Counted from the first letter of the stretch, positions 1 through 9,954 are shown. The stretch is 30,616 nt of DNA from Trichomonas tenax (GCA_023091735.1 JALKBU010000617.1:1-30616); one strand, 5' to 3'. Made by a program: numbers and translations. The notes: generated by a model from the sequence alone, not told the origin.

Positions 1-786
1 ATAAAAAAATTAAATTATTTTAAAAATTAACTTAAAAATTAGTTGCTCGGAATTACACTATATATATATATGATGTCGTACATTCTCTATATTTAGAATG
101 GCAAGTAACCCCCCTTATCTACTACTAGTTTTTCCACCAGCTTGAGGTATCCATAGTGACATAACCTGGCCTTAATTTGCAACACAATGAAATATCTTGA
201 GAATGTAAAATCAAGATCTGCTGCAGAAAGGATTTGTTGCAATGTTTCGTCAAAGACACCAAATAGCGTCCCTTTGGCCATTATCGTCACAACTTTTTAC
301 CCAATATTACAAAAGTCAACTTTGATTGAAATTATTTATATTCTTTCAGGAATTATAATGTTTTATCAAATCGAATTCTCATTCCACAATTTTTGTTCTT
401 CCACCTAAATTGTCAATCATCTCAGTACTCCAAAAGATGCATATTATTACCGTAGTGTCATATTTAATGATTTGCTGATAAAGTTAAATTTTCTCCAAAA
501 GTATATATTACATAACCTTCTTTCTCGAATATAGAACTGATCTCAGAGAGAACGGAGTTGTTTATTACATTTATTTTAACAGTTTTGCAATTCATTTTGC
601 TCATTCTTACGACTTTGAGCGTATATTCTTTATGTTCATGACTTCTAAAGCGTTACAATGCTAAGCTCCGGCCAAAGCAATAATTATTATTTTCTTTGAC
701 GCGATTTTAACAATTTCTTTCATCAATTCGTGAAGATAAAACTATTTTTCTGACATGTAAAATCCGATAAATTATTAATAATTATT
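1..786. other. Intergenic, AT-rich, with one possible coding scrap
   Basis: No gene is convincing here. A minus-strand frame at 93-281 (ATG at 281) is richer in GC than its surroundings and reads like protein, but is only about 62 codons long and resembles no family I recognise; it may be a relic. A TGACATGTAAA motif sits at 751-761, about 30 bases upstream of the initiator of the next gene. Confidence 0.4.
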
Positions 787-797
787 TCATCAAAATT
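787..797 (+). promoter_or_regulatory. TCA initiator of the MBL-fold gene
   Basis: TCATCAAAATT contains two overlapping TCA starts; the likely +1 A is at 789 or 792, giving a 17-20 base leader before the ATG at 809. It fits the trichomonad Inr (TCA followed by T/A-rich bases). Confidence 0.5.
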
Positions 798-808
798 TTA
801 TATTATCG

Positions 809-1546
809 ATGAAACTCGTCATTCTTGGCAGTGGAGGATATTACTCTACCGATGACACCCATACACCGTGCTATTTCATACCAGAATTAGGCGTTATTTT
901 CGATTCAGGAAATGGAATTTGGCGTGCACCCCAATATGTTGAAACAGAAGTCGTTCATATATTCCTCAGCCACGCGCACTTAGATCACTGCGAAGGACTC
1001 AGAATGTCAAACTACATTTTAGGTGACATATGCAAGAAATTAATTTTACATGCACGCCAAGAGATTATTGATAAGATTCCAATATTGTTTGAACAGCCAT
1101 TCTCTGGTGGAGCACCAATGTCCTTCTCAATGGAACCTATTAGCGTTGAAAAACCTACAATATTAGATAACGGCGTCAAAATCTCAGCATTTGAATTAAA
1201 CCATACATCGCCTAACTTCGGATACAGGTTGGAGTATCAGGATAAGGCAATGGCTTATGTTACAGACACTTATTTTGTTCCTGAGAGATCTTATCTATCA
1301 AATCTTCATAATTTGGACCTTTTGCTCCACGAATGCTATGCTACTGCTGGTAATCCTCAATATGCAATTGAAGCAGGACACACATGCCCAGAAATGCTTG
1401 TTGAAATCTGCAACGGGGTGAAGCCTAAGAAGGTTTATATGATTCACCATCGTCCGAAAGGCGGAAAGGAAGAAAATATTAAATATATTCAGGAAAGAAT
1501 TCCAAATTCTTTTATGGCTGTCGATAAGGATGTTGTCGAGTTTTAA
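809..1546 (+). CDS. MBL-fold metallo-hydrolase, RNase Z/phosphodiesterase-like
   Basis: A 245-residue single-domain metallo-beta-lactamase-fold protein, presumably cytosolic. The metal ligands of the fold are visible: the HxHxDH motif at residues 55-60 (SHAHLDH), H132 in NHTSPNFGYRLEY, D153 in VTDT, and H191 and H213/H214 near the C-terminus. The spacing and the closing GHTCPEMLVEI...VYMIHH pattern match the RNase Z/PhnP-like branch rather than glyoxalase II or beta-lactamases. It lacks the long insertions of tRNase Z-L and is shorter than typical RNase Z-S (about 300 residues), so the tRNA-processing role is uncertain; a cyclic-nucleotide or other phosphodiesterase is equally possible. The ATG follows a TCA initiator, and the stop is TAAA, a context suggested to serve as polyadenylation signal in trichomonads. 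Confidence 0.88.
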   Translation: MKLVILGSGGYYSTDDTHTPCYFIPELGVIFDSGNGIWRAPQYVETEVVHIFLSHAHLDHCEGLRMSNYILGDICKKLILHARQEIIDKIPILFEQPFSGGAPMSFSMEPISVEKPTILDNGVKISAFELNHTSPNFGYRLEYQDKAMAYVTDTYFVPERSYLSNLHNLDLLLHECYATAGNPQYAIEAGHTCPEMLVEICNGVKPKKVYMIHHRPKGGKEENIKYIQERIPNSFMAVDKDVVEF

Positions 1547-1907
1547 ATTAGTTTTGCAATAAACAATAGCACCTTCACATTTATATTTTGCTTTATTAAT
1601 TTCCATTCAAATTTTGAATATTTAACAAACAATAAAAATTATGTACGAAATAATCACTATTTCATATAAAGAATCTAAGTTAAGAATATTAAGAGACAAA
1701 TTAAATTTTGAGTTTTTCAGTTTTATCAGTCAGTGATTTAAAGTTATGATACAATCATTGCACACAAAAGCAAATCATTCTATAACAAGACAAGAGTTTG
1801 ATTAAAGTTAATCAAAACATTTTTAACAATTTATGAATGTATAGGCTAAAGAATCAGAAAATGCTTTCCTTATATAGAAAAATGTCGAAATGTTAAACGT
1901 TAATTAT
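1547..1907. other. Intergenic spacer, nothing recognised
   Basis: AT-rich 3' flank of the MBL-fold gene and 5' flank of the ankyrin gene. I see no open frame of interest, repeat or structured RNA. Confidence 0.5.
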
Positions 1908-1918
1908 TCATTTTTTTA
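1908..1918 (+). promoter_or_regulatory. TCA initiator of the ankyrin gene
   Basis: TCATTTTTTTA, preceded by TTAATTAT. The likely +1 A is at 1910, giving an 18-base leader. Both this gene and the MBL-fold gene have ATCGATG at the start codon. Confidence 0.55.
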
Positions 1919-1927
1919 TATTGATCG

Positions 1928-3667
1928 ATGTCTTACAAATTTGATGAAGAAACATTCGAAGAATTTTCAAATTTCTCGCATAACATATACAGCCTTGACG
2001 AAGGGAACTACGATGACTGCAAATCTTTTATCCAAAAACTAATTCAAAAATACGAATGGCCAGCAATCCATTTATTTCGCTTGATTGATATCATTCTGAT
2101 AAGAAGAAAGGAAAATATTCGACTCTACTTCGATCTCGTTGATCACATTTATACCACCACAAAACCAATATTAGATCAAAACATTTTCGACGAAAGCAGC
2201 ATTGTTTGCGCATACATTTCGAAACAATTCAACCAATATTTCAGGGATAACATATACCAGAACTCTACGATTGAAGAAATCATTCAAGTTTATCCACAAG
2301 ATTCGCCTCTTTATTTGATACTTCATAATGACATTGACAAGTTTGTAGCGAATTTTACGTTCAATGTTGACACGGAGTTCGATTATTTCACGTGTGCAGT
2401 CTATGCTGCTCGATACGGATCTCTTCCAATATTCAAATTTCTCGCTGCAAACAACGCAACAATCGACAAAGATGTTATGTCAGAAGCATTCATTTCTTGC
2501 GATCAGGAGATCATAAAGATATGCGAGAACAAATTAGGAATCGGAGCATTCGATCAGGACTGCATGAACAATGCAATGATGCATCATCATAACGATATAG
2601 CAATCAATCTCGCTGATTCATACGGCTTAAAATACAGCTGGTGGATCTGTCAAAAATGCATGAATATTGATCTCTTTAGATACGTCCTCGAAGAACACGG
2701 ACCAAAGTTCTGCGATTCATTTAAGTATTCTATAAGCCAGGATGTTTTATTCATGGAACCTTTCAATTTATATCAATTTATTGATGTCAATAATAAGGAT
2801 ATATTCGGAAGAAATATTTTAAGCTGCACAATTTTATACGACCAAGTAAAGTTAACTACTTTACTTTTTAATAAATACAAATCAAGGCTATCACTCATCG
2901 ACAATGATGGCAATTCTCATTTGCACAAATGCGCAGATTACAATGCTTTCAAATGCGCCAAATTCTTCTTAGATCACGGACTCGATCCAGAACAAGTCAA
3001 CAATCATGGAGAAACATGCTTAATGCGCGCAGCTCAATATAGTGCAAATGAAGTAGCACAGGTGCTAATCGAGAACGGTGCAAACATTAAATCAACAAAT
3101 CATATTTCGGGTTATTCAGTGTTATCAATATGCGCCCATTATGATTCATTTGATATAGCAAAGATGCTTTTTGCAAAAGAAAAATTCGAAAAAAGAGAAT
3201 TGAATCATCCACTTCAGGCTGCCATTGCTAAGGGAAATACTACAATGGCTCAATTACTCCTTGATAATGGAGCAGACTTGAAGCTTGCAAATGTGATGTT
3301 GGGATTCTCAATCAAACATAATGTTATTGAGTCTGTGAAATTCCTTGTGGATCATGGCACTGATCCACACCATACTATGCTGGAAGTCGGTGACAACGCG
3401 TTGATTGTATGCGCAAAATACCGCAAGTTTGAGCTTGCAAGATATTTTATTGATGTCGGAGTTGATATCAATCATCAAACAAATCGTGGACAAACTGCTT
3501 TGATGTATGCAATTAACTACGAAGCAATGGATATCGCTAGACTGCTTATCCAGAGCGGCAGTGACATTAAATTGAAGGACTGTGATGGTCTAACAGCAGT
3601 TGACTACTGTAGAACAAGCGGATGCACAGAATTAATCGAGTTGATGGAAAACATGAAGTTAATATAA
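1928..3667 (+). CDS. Ankyrin repeat protein, trichomonad type with helical N-terminal region
   Basis: A 579-residue protein. The N-terminal ~150 residues (MSYKFDEETFEEF...) are helical and typical of the very large trichomonad ankyrin families. Residues about 155-260 form a degenerate repeat block resembling DUF3447 (YAARYGSLPIFKFLAANN). From about 290 to the end there are roughly eight ankyrin repeats with recognisable cores: DNDGNSHLHKCADYN, NHGETCLMRAAQYSANEVAQ, NRGQTALMYAINYEAMDIAR, DCDGLTAVDYC. No membrane segment, signal peptide or catalytic domain is visible, so it is probably a cytoplasmic protein-binding scaffold; the partner cannot be inferred. The frame is intact and the stop is TAAA. 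A broken relative lies at 20411-21072. Confidence 0.9.
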   Translation: MSYKFDEETFEEFSNFSHNIYSLDEGNYDDCKSFIQKLIQKYEWPAIHLFRLIDIILIRRKENIRLYFDLVDHIYTTTKPILDQNIFDESSIVCAYISKQFNQYFRDNIYQNSTIEEIIQVYPQDSPLYLILHNDIDKFVANFTFNVDTEFDYFTCAVYAARYGSLPIFKFLAANNATIDKDVMSEAFISCDQEIIKICENKLGIGAFDQDCMNNAMMHHHNDIAINLADSYGLKYSWWICQKCMNIDLFRYVLEEHGPKFCDSFKYSISQDVLFMEPFNLYQFIDVNNKDIFGRNILSCTILYDQVKLTTLLFNKYKSRLSLIDNDGNSHLHKCADYNAFKCAKFFLDHGLDPEQVNNHGETCLMRAAQYSANEVAQVLIENGANIKSTNHISGYSVLSICAHYDSFDIAKMLFAKEKFEKRELNHPLQAAIAKGNTTMAQLLLDNGADLKLANVMLGFSIKHNVIESVKFLVDHGTDPHHTMLEVGDNALIVCAKYRKFELARYFIDVGVDINHQTNRGQTALMYAINYEAMDIARLLIQSGSDIKLKDCDGLTAVDYCRTSGCTELIELMENMKLI

Positions 3668-4159
3668 AGTTTGTTGTGTAAATATATAAAATTCAAATTT
3701 ATTATTCTTTTTTGAAACACAACTTAAACTCGTTGGTTTTCATATACATAGAAGAAATATAAGGAAATAGAAAGAATTTGCAAAACCAAAAGCAGAAGAA
3801 AGTATCATAGGATTTGTCATTCCTCTTCCCATCATTTTAGAAAGTTTGCAATTCAAGAACAAAGATGAATAATCTTTCATAATGCAATCTGCTTAAAGAG
3901 CCAAAAATGAAAGATATGATATCCATGAAGACGTCAGGATTAATCTTTCAGAGGATCACAAGGCTATGATATTAAAGAAAACAAAGAGAAGCAAATCGAG
4001 AACCCCCATCATTTGGTCCTCCACCAAGACATTTTGTGAAGAGGCAATGAGAATTTGAAATTGATGTTGCGTAACACCATTAAAATCAATTCCAAGCTTT
4101 GATGCAATGAATGTTGCTGGAAATAATCCAACTCCAGGAAGCATGGCATTTGGAGATAA
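3668..4159. other. Intergenic, possibly the eroded 5' end of the following pseudogene
   Basis: The plus strand from about 3905 has coding-like composition in short pieces interrupted by stops in all frames. It may be the eroded N-terminal part of the C2H2 pseudogene, but I cannot join it by frame. Confidence 0.3.
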
Positions 4160-5784
4160 TCAACACATCAAAGTGTTCACGATTCATTTCGGCAATCACA
4201 AAATAGACACAATTCAGCACTTCAATCATCAGCATCAACAAGCACTCAAGCTCAAAGCAATAGATCTTCGGAACAGCTCTCATAAGAAGATCAGAACAAC
4301 GTAGTATTATCGCGTCCAATCTTGAATTCTGACGATGAAAGAATTTCATGGGATGCCTCTTTCCTTGACTCCTCATCAAGTGAAGAACACGAGGAAAATC
4401 CGGAACCTCCATTAACGAATACAAGTACACAGAAATCGCTAAGCTCCATTTTCGGGAATTTCCAAGGCACAACAAGCATTGATAACATTGAAGAGTTCAA
4501 CATCTCTGTTAAACTTCTTACAGAAGCAACACGAGCAAGAATCAAGTTAATCAAGAACTCAGATGATATTCAAGCTTTGCTCAACGACATAGCATAATCG
4601 GAAGCAATTCACACAATGAGGCGAAACTGCAGAACACTCATCCATTCTACAACAAAGATGTTATCGAGTTAGCACTTTTTTATTCAGAGACATTTCCTCC
4701 AAGCCATCCCAAAGATACAATATGTAGCTATTCAGGCTGCAAAGTCCATCCAATGCAATCTCAGAGAAAGAGACACTGGCAGCAATGCCACCCAGGAAGA
4801 ACAATTCCACGAGTCAACTTCCTCACAGTACTTCAAGCAATGAGTGTAGCATTCATTTATTACACACGCACTCGCAAAGATGAAGGTATAGACCTTATTG
4901 ATACAATCGATTTCTGCCCGCTCTGCCGACAGATCACCATATCAGAAAAAGGAATGGATGATCATCTGTGGAATGAAGCCAAGAAAGTACAAGCATCATT
5001 CTACAAGATCTGGAAGAGCAAATATTATGATAACATGAACAAATATTGGGCATTCTTAGTTGATATTTGCCAGCAAGGACGCATCATAACTTTGGAGAAC
5101 ATCCTCCCTGAGGGGTCAGGTTATGGATGCCCGCATTGCAAAGCAATATCTAACAGCAAGAAGAACCTAATTGCTCATGTATCACACGCACATTTAGACA
5201 AGAGAGTCCAAGGCCATACACAGGAAATCGAACCATATGAACTTGTCTTTGGAGCCAAAATCAGATTAGAAGGCGAAGAAGAAGTTCAACCAGATCAAGA
5301 AGAAAATCATGGACCAGAAGCTGAACACGAAGAGCCTCGCCATGAAGAAGAACAAAACACTCCAGCTGCCCTTGATGAAGAAAGTCAGCAGATGCAACCC
5401 GAAGAAGAGATTCCATTCAGCCATGACGAAGAAGGTCAAGAGATTGAAGAAGGAGTTGAAGATACAACAAACAATCAGGATCAAGACACTGAAGATGAGT
5501 TATATGATAGCATCATCGAAAGCGAGTCTGATCAGATATTGGAAGAAGAGAACATACTTCCTTATCCTGAAATGAGCGATCAGGAAACGGAAAAAAAACA
5601 GGAGCCTCCAAAGACTCCACAGAAAAACAATTCAAAAGACAAGGAAGAGAAGTAGAAGCCTCTTCCAAACAAGCAGAAAGACAAACGAGACAAACAAAAG
5701 CCAAGAAGTTCCAAGAGTGCAGATAAAGATCAGTCTCGACACAAAGAGAATAATCAAGGCCAAAATCATAACAACAGCAGTTAG
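4160..5784 (+). pseudogene. Broken gene for a C2H2 zinc-finger protein with acidic and basic tails
   Basis: Three stretches read as one protein if the breaks are bridged. From 4160 a Q/S-rich segment (QSSASTSTQAQSNRSS) meets a TAA at 4283. It reopens through SDDERISWDASFLDSSSSEE to a stop at 4595-4597, where the reading shifts into the frame of 4594 onward and continues as IIGSNSHNEAKLQN. That frame runs to a TAG at 5653 and on, in the same frame, to a TAG at 5782. It carries a C2H2 finger at about 4723-4790 (CSYSGC...HWQQCH), a partial finger at about 4915 (CPLCRQ...DDH, one His missing), a third at about 5128-5185 (CPHCKAI...HVSHAH), a Glu-rich region to about 5580 and a Lys-rich tail. Fingers followed by acidic and basic tails suit a transcription factor or the N-terminal part of a mobile-element polyprotein; no reverse transcriptase, integrase or transposase follows. 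The longest open piece is 4753-5655 (300 codons), and an annotator might call it a gene. Confidence 0.6.
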
Positions 5785-5790
5785 TTATAA

Positions 5791-5833
5791 ACATTTCGCA
5801 GAGCTACGGCGTAGACGTAGATATGCGAAATGT
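5791..5833. repeat. Hairpin just downstream of the C2H2 pseudogene
   Basis: ACATTTCGCA (5791-5800) and TGCGAAATGT (5824-5833) are a perfect 10-base inverted repeat around a 23-base loop. The loop itself holds the palindrome CTACGGCGTAG, giving a forked structure. It starts 7 bases after the last stop of the pseudogene and may mark the 3' end of a transcript or of a mobile unit. Confidence 0.6.
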
Positions 5834-5900
5834 TAGTAATGGTATATTTACACGTCAGACCTTGTCAGAGTCAGTGATGTAAAATTGTCCCCCCACCCCA

Positions 5901-6063
5901 TATAGGGATTAAAATTTTCATTTATTTTAAAACAAACGTTATTATTAATTTTAAATCTTATGACTTTATAAAAAATGTAAAGCTCTTAAAAAAAGAGTCC
6001 TCACTCCTCTATAGTGGATTAAAATTTTCATTTATTTCTAAAAATCAGCGTTAAAAATAATTT
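5901..6063 (+). repeat. Imperfect direct repeat, two copies 110 bases apart
   Basis: GGATTAAAATTTTCATTTAT occurs near 5906 and again at 6016, with similar flanks (TATAG before, GCGTTA/ACGTTA and A-rich sequence after), so the repeat unit is about 50 bases. The first copy follows a C-rich run (5889-5898). The origin is unknown. Confidence 0.5.
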
Positions 6064-6248
6064 AACTAGATTACCAGGTAATAAAAAATTAAGGCAAGGA
6101 ATTTATGAAGAGCTAACGACTCAGTAATGTTAAAAATAATTTTTTGATAAACTAACTAAGGAAAGAAAGCGAAGGATGATTATTTTCACATGTATTTATT
6201 ATTAATTTGGTTTGGATAACAATTTGAGTGTAGAAACAGATAAATTTA
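6064..6248. other. Short AT-rich spacer, nothing recognised
   Basis: Lies between the 6.0 kb repeats and the minus-strand relic. No feature seen. Confidence 0.4.
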
Positions 6249-6465
6249 TCAAAAGAAATATTTGATGTATCCTCCAGTTTGATCCCATGAATCAACAAAT
6301 GAATTGATTAAAAGAACCTTTCCAGAAGATTTAATGCTTTCAAAGACATTCTCTGAAAAATAACAACTGTTACAATAGATGCCTTTGCATCAATGAAAAG
6401 ACATGGATTTTGATTTTCCTGAAAATTTTTAATGAAGTAACAATTATCTATCCCGAAGATCCTTC
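6249..6465 (-). pseudogene. C-terminal relic of an unidentified gene
   Basis: On the minus strand, about 36 codons (GIDNCYFIKNFQ...ASIVTVVIF) are followed, after a one-step frame change at a T-run near 6360, by about 34 codons (ENVFESIKSSGKVLLINSFV...GGYIKYFF) ending in TGA at 6249-6251. The alternation of short hydrophobic strands with N/S-rich turns resembles parallel beta-helix surface proteins, but this is only an impression. It lies downstream of the alpha-COP stop, on the same strand, and has no upstream continuation. Confidence 0.35.
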
Positions 6466-6537
6466 AACAGCCGAAATTTAGAATTTGATATAAATTTGCC
6501 AATAAAACTCTGTTGAAATTATATAAATAAAAACACT

Positions 6538-9500
6538 TTATTTGCCTCGAAGGATGTTGAGTCCAGTCGATTCTGCACCAATTTCACATAAATTGCAGAC
6601 ATTACAAATCTTTCCTGTATATGATGCATTGAAGAATGACTTGCAAAGAGGGCATCGAGAGCTCTTAGTTCCTCTGTAGATTGGTTTAAGAGACTGTCCA
6701 CATATTTCGAATGGATTTCGCTCGTTGTAGTCTACTTTCACTGAATCAGTTGGAGAATTTCCACAGACTTGGAGGGCTTGTGTTGCAACTTGTGCAAGTT
6801 TCTCGCGTCCTGAGTCGATCATTCTGCGTGCGACAGATGCAGCACATGCCATGCACTTAGCTTTCAGTGCATTCTTCAGAGCAGACCTCAAAGCCAGAGA
6901 TTCATGCATTGGCATCATTGGAACGTGTGTCATATACATTGCAAGCTCAACCTGTCTCGCTGGACGATCTTCGCATGATTTTCGCTCGTTTTCGAGAAGT
7001 GCCGAAAGACAATATGTTCTGGCAGTCTCGATAGTGTCGAATACTTTCTTTTCATCTTCCTTAGTTTCGACTCTGGCGAAAATCGAATTCATGAATATCT
7101 CTCTGGACTTATCGATTACATCTTGCATCTTAGCTTTAGTAAAATCAGCCATCATCTGCGTTTCGATTGAATTAAGGAGCTCGCAAATGTTGATAGTTGG
7201 AGGCACAGCGTGGCCACGGAACTTCGAATTCAAGAAAATGCGCATGTTTCCATATCCTGTCAAAATCGAAGCGCAGGTTGATAAATATAGAGATGGCAAA
7301 AACTCTCTGACAGCATTGAAGTTCTTGAGCGCAATTTGGTCTCTGAGGAGAACAGCGGCACCTCCAAAGTCACCTGCAGACGCTAAATCGCCACCGTTCT
7401 TTGTGTGGTGAAGCCATTGCTTTGTAACAGGTTCTCCATGAACAGGAACAGAGTATTCAGAGATTTTCTCTGATGCAGGTTCTTCAATTTTGATGTCCCA
7501 GCCTTCATCATTATCTTCTTGGCGATTTTCTTCGATGTTTTCGTCATCATCCCATCCTTCAATTTCTTCCTCATTTTCTTCTGGAAGCTGTGACTGAGGA
7601 ATGGAGGAAGGCTGAATTCCACATGTCGGCCAATCTTCCTTTATTTCCTTTCCAAGAGAAACGGAAATCTTTGATGCACTTTCTGGAACAAAAAGACTTG
7701 AATTAAATCCATCAAGAATTCCTTTGATTTGCTCATCATTATTGGTCCACAGCGATATCATTGGAGTCTTCGATGGAATCGCTTTGAGATCTTCAGCACG
7801 TCCTGTAACCAAATACAGCATCGCAAGAGATTCATAATCATTCGACTTCTTGTAACACGACTCTGCGAGAGAAAATCTTCCTGTGTCCATTGCAAGTCTC
7901 GCGAGTTTGTGCCAAGCTTCTTTGTCATTCAGTTCTTTTGCAGCTTCAACAGCTGTGTTGACATCTCTGCCTATTATTGCCATATCGAATTTATCGCGTG
8001 GATTTGAGGCCATCATTGCAGCAATATCGTATTTAGCTGTGCGCTTTGCGACATCGAAAACGAATTGTCCAACTAATGGCTTCGCAGCAACTGATCTCGC
8101 GAGTCTTGAGGTTTCACCTCTAGACATGGCACTGATTGCATGCATCTCCTTAGAATTGAACTTCTTCAAGAACATCGTTCCATCACGCGACACAAACCAC
8201 ATCGAATCGACGCCTGGACCAACTAAGTAAAAGATTCCATTGAGGCAGCACATGATTCCTGAAATACAGCCATCGAAGAACTTCAGGTGATGCCTTGTTG
8301 TGTACATAACGATGTTGTTGTTCCACGCGCAGCTTTTAATCTTTGTTTTCTCTGTGAAAAAGCTGATTTCCGTGAGATCAATGTTTGCGTAAAAAATCGT
8401 TGTGTCGCTGTGTGCGCAGATGCATTCCTTTGATGAATCTATCTTAACTGTCTTCGCGAAAGGAATATGGCCCCTTGAGATCTCTTTTCCTTTGATTGCG
8501 TCAAATAATATCAAACATTTTTCTGTTGCGATGTAAATATTGCCTCCGAGACCAGCAAAGAGGTCTAAGGCATCAATGACCGGATATTTCTTGATTTTTC
8601 CAGAAACTGTGTCGATAATTTGTAATGTATCTCGAGATGTCGACAATGCAGCAACGACGCTACGATTAACCCAAATTCCTGAGTTTCCAATCCATCGTTG
8701 TCTGCTTTTTGCGTTTGCAGAATCAATTTTTTCGAGAAATCCCGTTTGTCGACCTTGAATGTTGTAAGAAACGATTGCGCTTGATTTTATTGACGACAAT
8801 GAAACCTTTGCGACATTTTCGTGAACAGAAACCTTGATTTTCTTCGATTTATTGGATGTATCATAAATTAAAAGACGTTTCTTTGTTGTCCAAGCGATGG
8901 TACCCGAAACATAGTCATTGTATGGTCTTTCTTTCCACAGCTTCATAACATTGACTCCATTGCTGTGGCCGATTGCCATTAAAGCAGATTTTTGATTTAC
9001 ATTAACAGATAAGATTTCAAGTGTGGGATTTTCGAACTTTGTAACGACTTTTCCTGTCGAAGGATCTATAAATGTGATTGTTCCGTTTATAGCACAATAT
9101 CCAAATAATCCTGAAGGATTATGGTAAAATCCTGTGAGAATTGGAGATCCGTTGGAAGAAAATGTTCCGATGTTTGTCACTGTTTTTCCAGTAATGGACC
9201 AAATTTTAACAGTGTAATCTGCACTCGTTGTAGCGAAAATTTGGTCATTTTTATTACAACTAATCGATGTAATTGGGCCGCTGTGCGCTTCATCCTCCCA
9301 TATTAGATCCGCTGGTGATTCTGTTTTGAAAATTGACGAAGAAAATTCTGATGAATGCGAAGATTTATAAACTTTTTGAAGATCAAAGACCTTACAAGTG
9401 CCGTAATCATCACCTGTAGCTATAATTTGTGACTTTGGTACAAATCTCGCTGCATTAACTGCAGAACTTTCCGATTCAATTATCGCAATACAGTGTCTGC

Positions 9501-9906
9501 TTTGCCAATTGAAGATTCTAACAGTTCCATCGACCGAAGTGCTCATTAGAAATGGATATTCCGTGTGAAATTCTAGTGATCTGATCGAATTCAAATGATC
9601 AGTGAAAGTATTCAGCAAAAGACACGTTTTGTAATTAAAAATATGTATTTTTGCGGACTCCGTTCCATAGGCGAAGATCGGCTGTGTCTTGTGGAACTCT
9701 ATGCAGTAAATTGGGTCCGGAGCTTGCGAAATTTCGACAATTTGCGATCCAACTTCGTAATCTATGATGCGAATCAGTCCGTCCTCTGTTCCGTAGAGCA
9801 CCCACGGCAGAATTGGATGAAAAGCAACGGCAGAAACTTCTCCAGTTAATTGCTGGCAGATTGGGTGCATTGCTTCTGTCACTTTTCTGAATAACTTCAT
9901 CATCAT
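6538..9906 (-). CDS. COPA: Coatomer subunit alpha (alpha-COP)
   Basis: The COPI vesicle-coat subunit that works at the Golgi in retrograde traffic. It is about 1122 residues from the first ATG (animal COPA is about 1220). The N-terminal WD40 propeller is clear: VSAVAFHPILPW, YCIEFHKTQPIFAYG, RIFNWQSRHCIAI and SGPITSISCN...VKIWSI match alpha-COP repeat by repeat. A second propeller follows, then the alpha-solenoid (DKEAWHKLARLAMDTGRFSL near residue 663), an acidic tryptophan-bearing linker (EGWDDDEN, EGWDIKIE near 785-810) and the COPI C-terminal domain (PFEICGQSLKPIYRG...CEIG near 1065-1122). The C-terminal domain has CPLC and CNVC pairs, a possible zinc site. The open frame continues upstream to 9996 but only with a TTG; the first ATGs are a run of three at 9906, 9903 and 9900. 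An ATG at 9870 (MHPICQQLTG) aligns best with the usual N-terminus, so translation may start there. The stop is TAAA. Confidence 0.95.
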   Translation of the reverse strand: MMMKLFRKVTEAMHPICQQLTGEVSAVAFHPILPWVLYGTEDGLIRIIDYEVGSQIVEISQAPDPIYCIEFHKTQPIFAYGTESAKIHIFNYKTCLLLNTFTDHLNSIRSLEFHTEYPFLMSTSVDGTVRIFNWQSRHCIAIIESESSAVNAARFVPKSQIIATGDDYGTCKVFDLQKVYKSSHSSEFSSSIFKTESPADLIWEDEAHSGPITSISCNKNDQIFATTSADYTVKIWSITGKTVTNIGTFSSNGSPILTGFYHNPSGLFGYCAINGTITFIDPSTGKVVTKFENPTLEILSVNVNQKSALMAIGHSNGVNVMKLWKERPYNDYVSGTIAWTTKKRLLIYDTSNKSKKIKVSVHENVAKVSLSSIKSSAIVSYNIQGRQTGFLEKIDSANAKSRQRWIGNSGIWVNRSVVAALSTSRDTLQIIDTVSGKIKKYPVIDALDLFAGLGGNIYIATEKCLILFDAIKGKEISRGHIPFAKTVKIDSSKECICAHSDTTIFYANIDLTEISFFTEKTKIKSCAWNNNIVMYTTRHHLKFFDGCISGIMCCLNGIFYLVGPGVDSMWFVSRDGTMFLKKFNSKEMHAISAMSRGETSRLARSVAAKPLVGQFVFDVAKRTAKYDIAAMMASNPRDKFDMAIIGRDVNTAVEAAKELNDKEAWHKLARLAMDTGRFSLAESCYKKSNDYESLAMLYLVTGRAEDLKAIPSKTPMISLWTNNDEQIKGILDGFNSSLFVPESASKISVSLGKEIKEDWPTCGIQPSSIPQSQLPEENEEEIEGWDDDENIEENRQEDNDEGWDIKIEEPASEKISEYSVPVHGEPVTKQWLHHTKNGGDLASAGDFGGAAVLLRDQIALKNFNAVREFLPSLYLSTCASILTGYGNMRIFLNSKFRGHAVPPTINICELLNSIETQMMADFTKAKMQDVIDKSREIFMNSIFARVETKEDEKKVFDTIETARTYCLSALLENERKSCEDRPARQVELAMYMTHVPMMPMHESLALRSALKNALKAKCMACAASVARRMIDSGREKLAQVATQALQVCGNSPTDSVKVDYNERNPFEICGQSLKPIYRGTKSSRCPLCKSFFNASYTGKICNVCNLCEIGAESTGLNILRGK

Positions 9907-9943
9907 TTTTCTTACCTTTCTAATCGATTCTAAACTATTATCT

Positions 9944-9954
9944 TTCACAAATGA
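9944..9954 (-). promoter_or_regulatory. COPA: Possible TCA initiator of the alpha-COP gene
   Basis: On the minus strand TCATTTGTGAA, with the A at 9952, lies 46 bases before the ATG at 9906. It fits the TCA-T-T/A initiator, but the leader would be longer than for the other genes here. A TCA at the TTATTCAG inside the coding frame, 18 bases before the ATG at 9870, is an alternative that would favour the shorter protein. Confidence 0.35.

Noticed and set aside
93..290. Minus-strand frame of 65 codons with protein-like look
   Set aside because: It opens with GTG; the ATG at 281 leaves about 62 codons, with no initiator, family or continuation. Kept only as a note in the intergenic entry.
4086..4554. 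Minus-strand frames of 87-129 codons
   Set aside because: Antisense to the C2H2 pseudogene; the plus-strand reading has the consistent domain logic.
6851..7411. Plus-strand frame of 186 codons
   Set aside because: Antisense shadow of the alpha-COP gene, as are the frames at 7729-8230, 8540-8758, 9121-9306 and 9595-9849.
9905..9925. GGTAAG near the alpha-COP start as a splice donor
   Set aside because: Known trichomonad introns use GTAYGT and ACTAACACACAG; no such pair is present here or elsewhere in the window.
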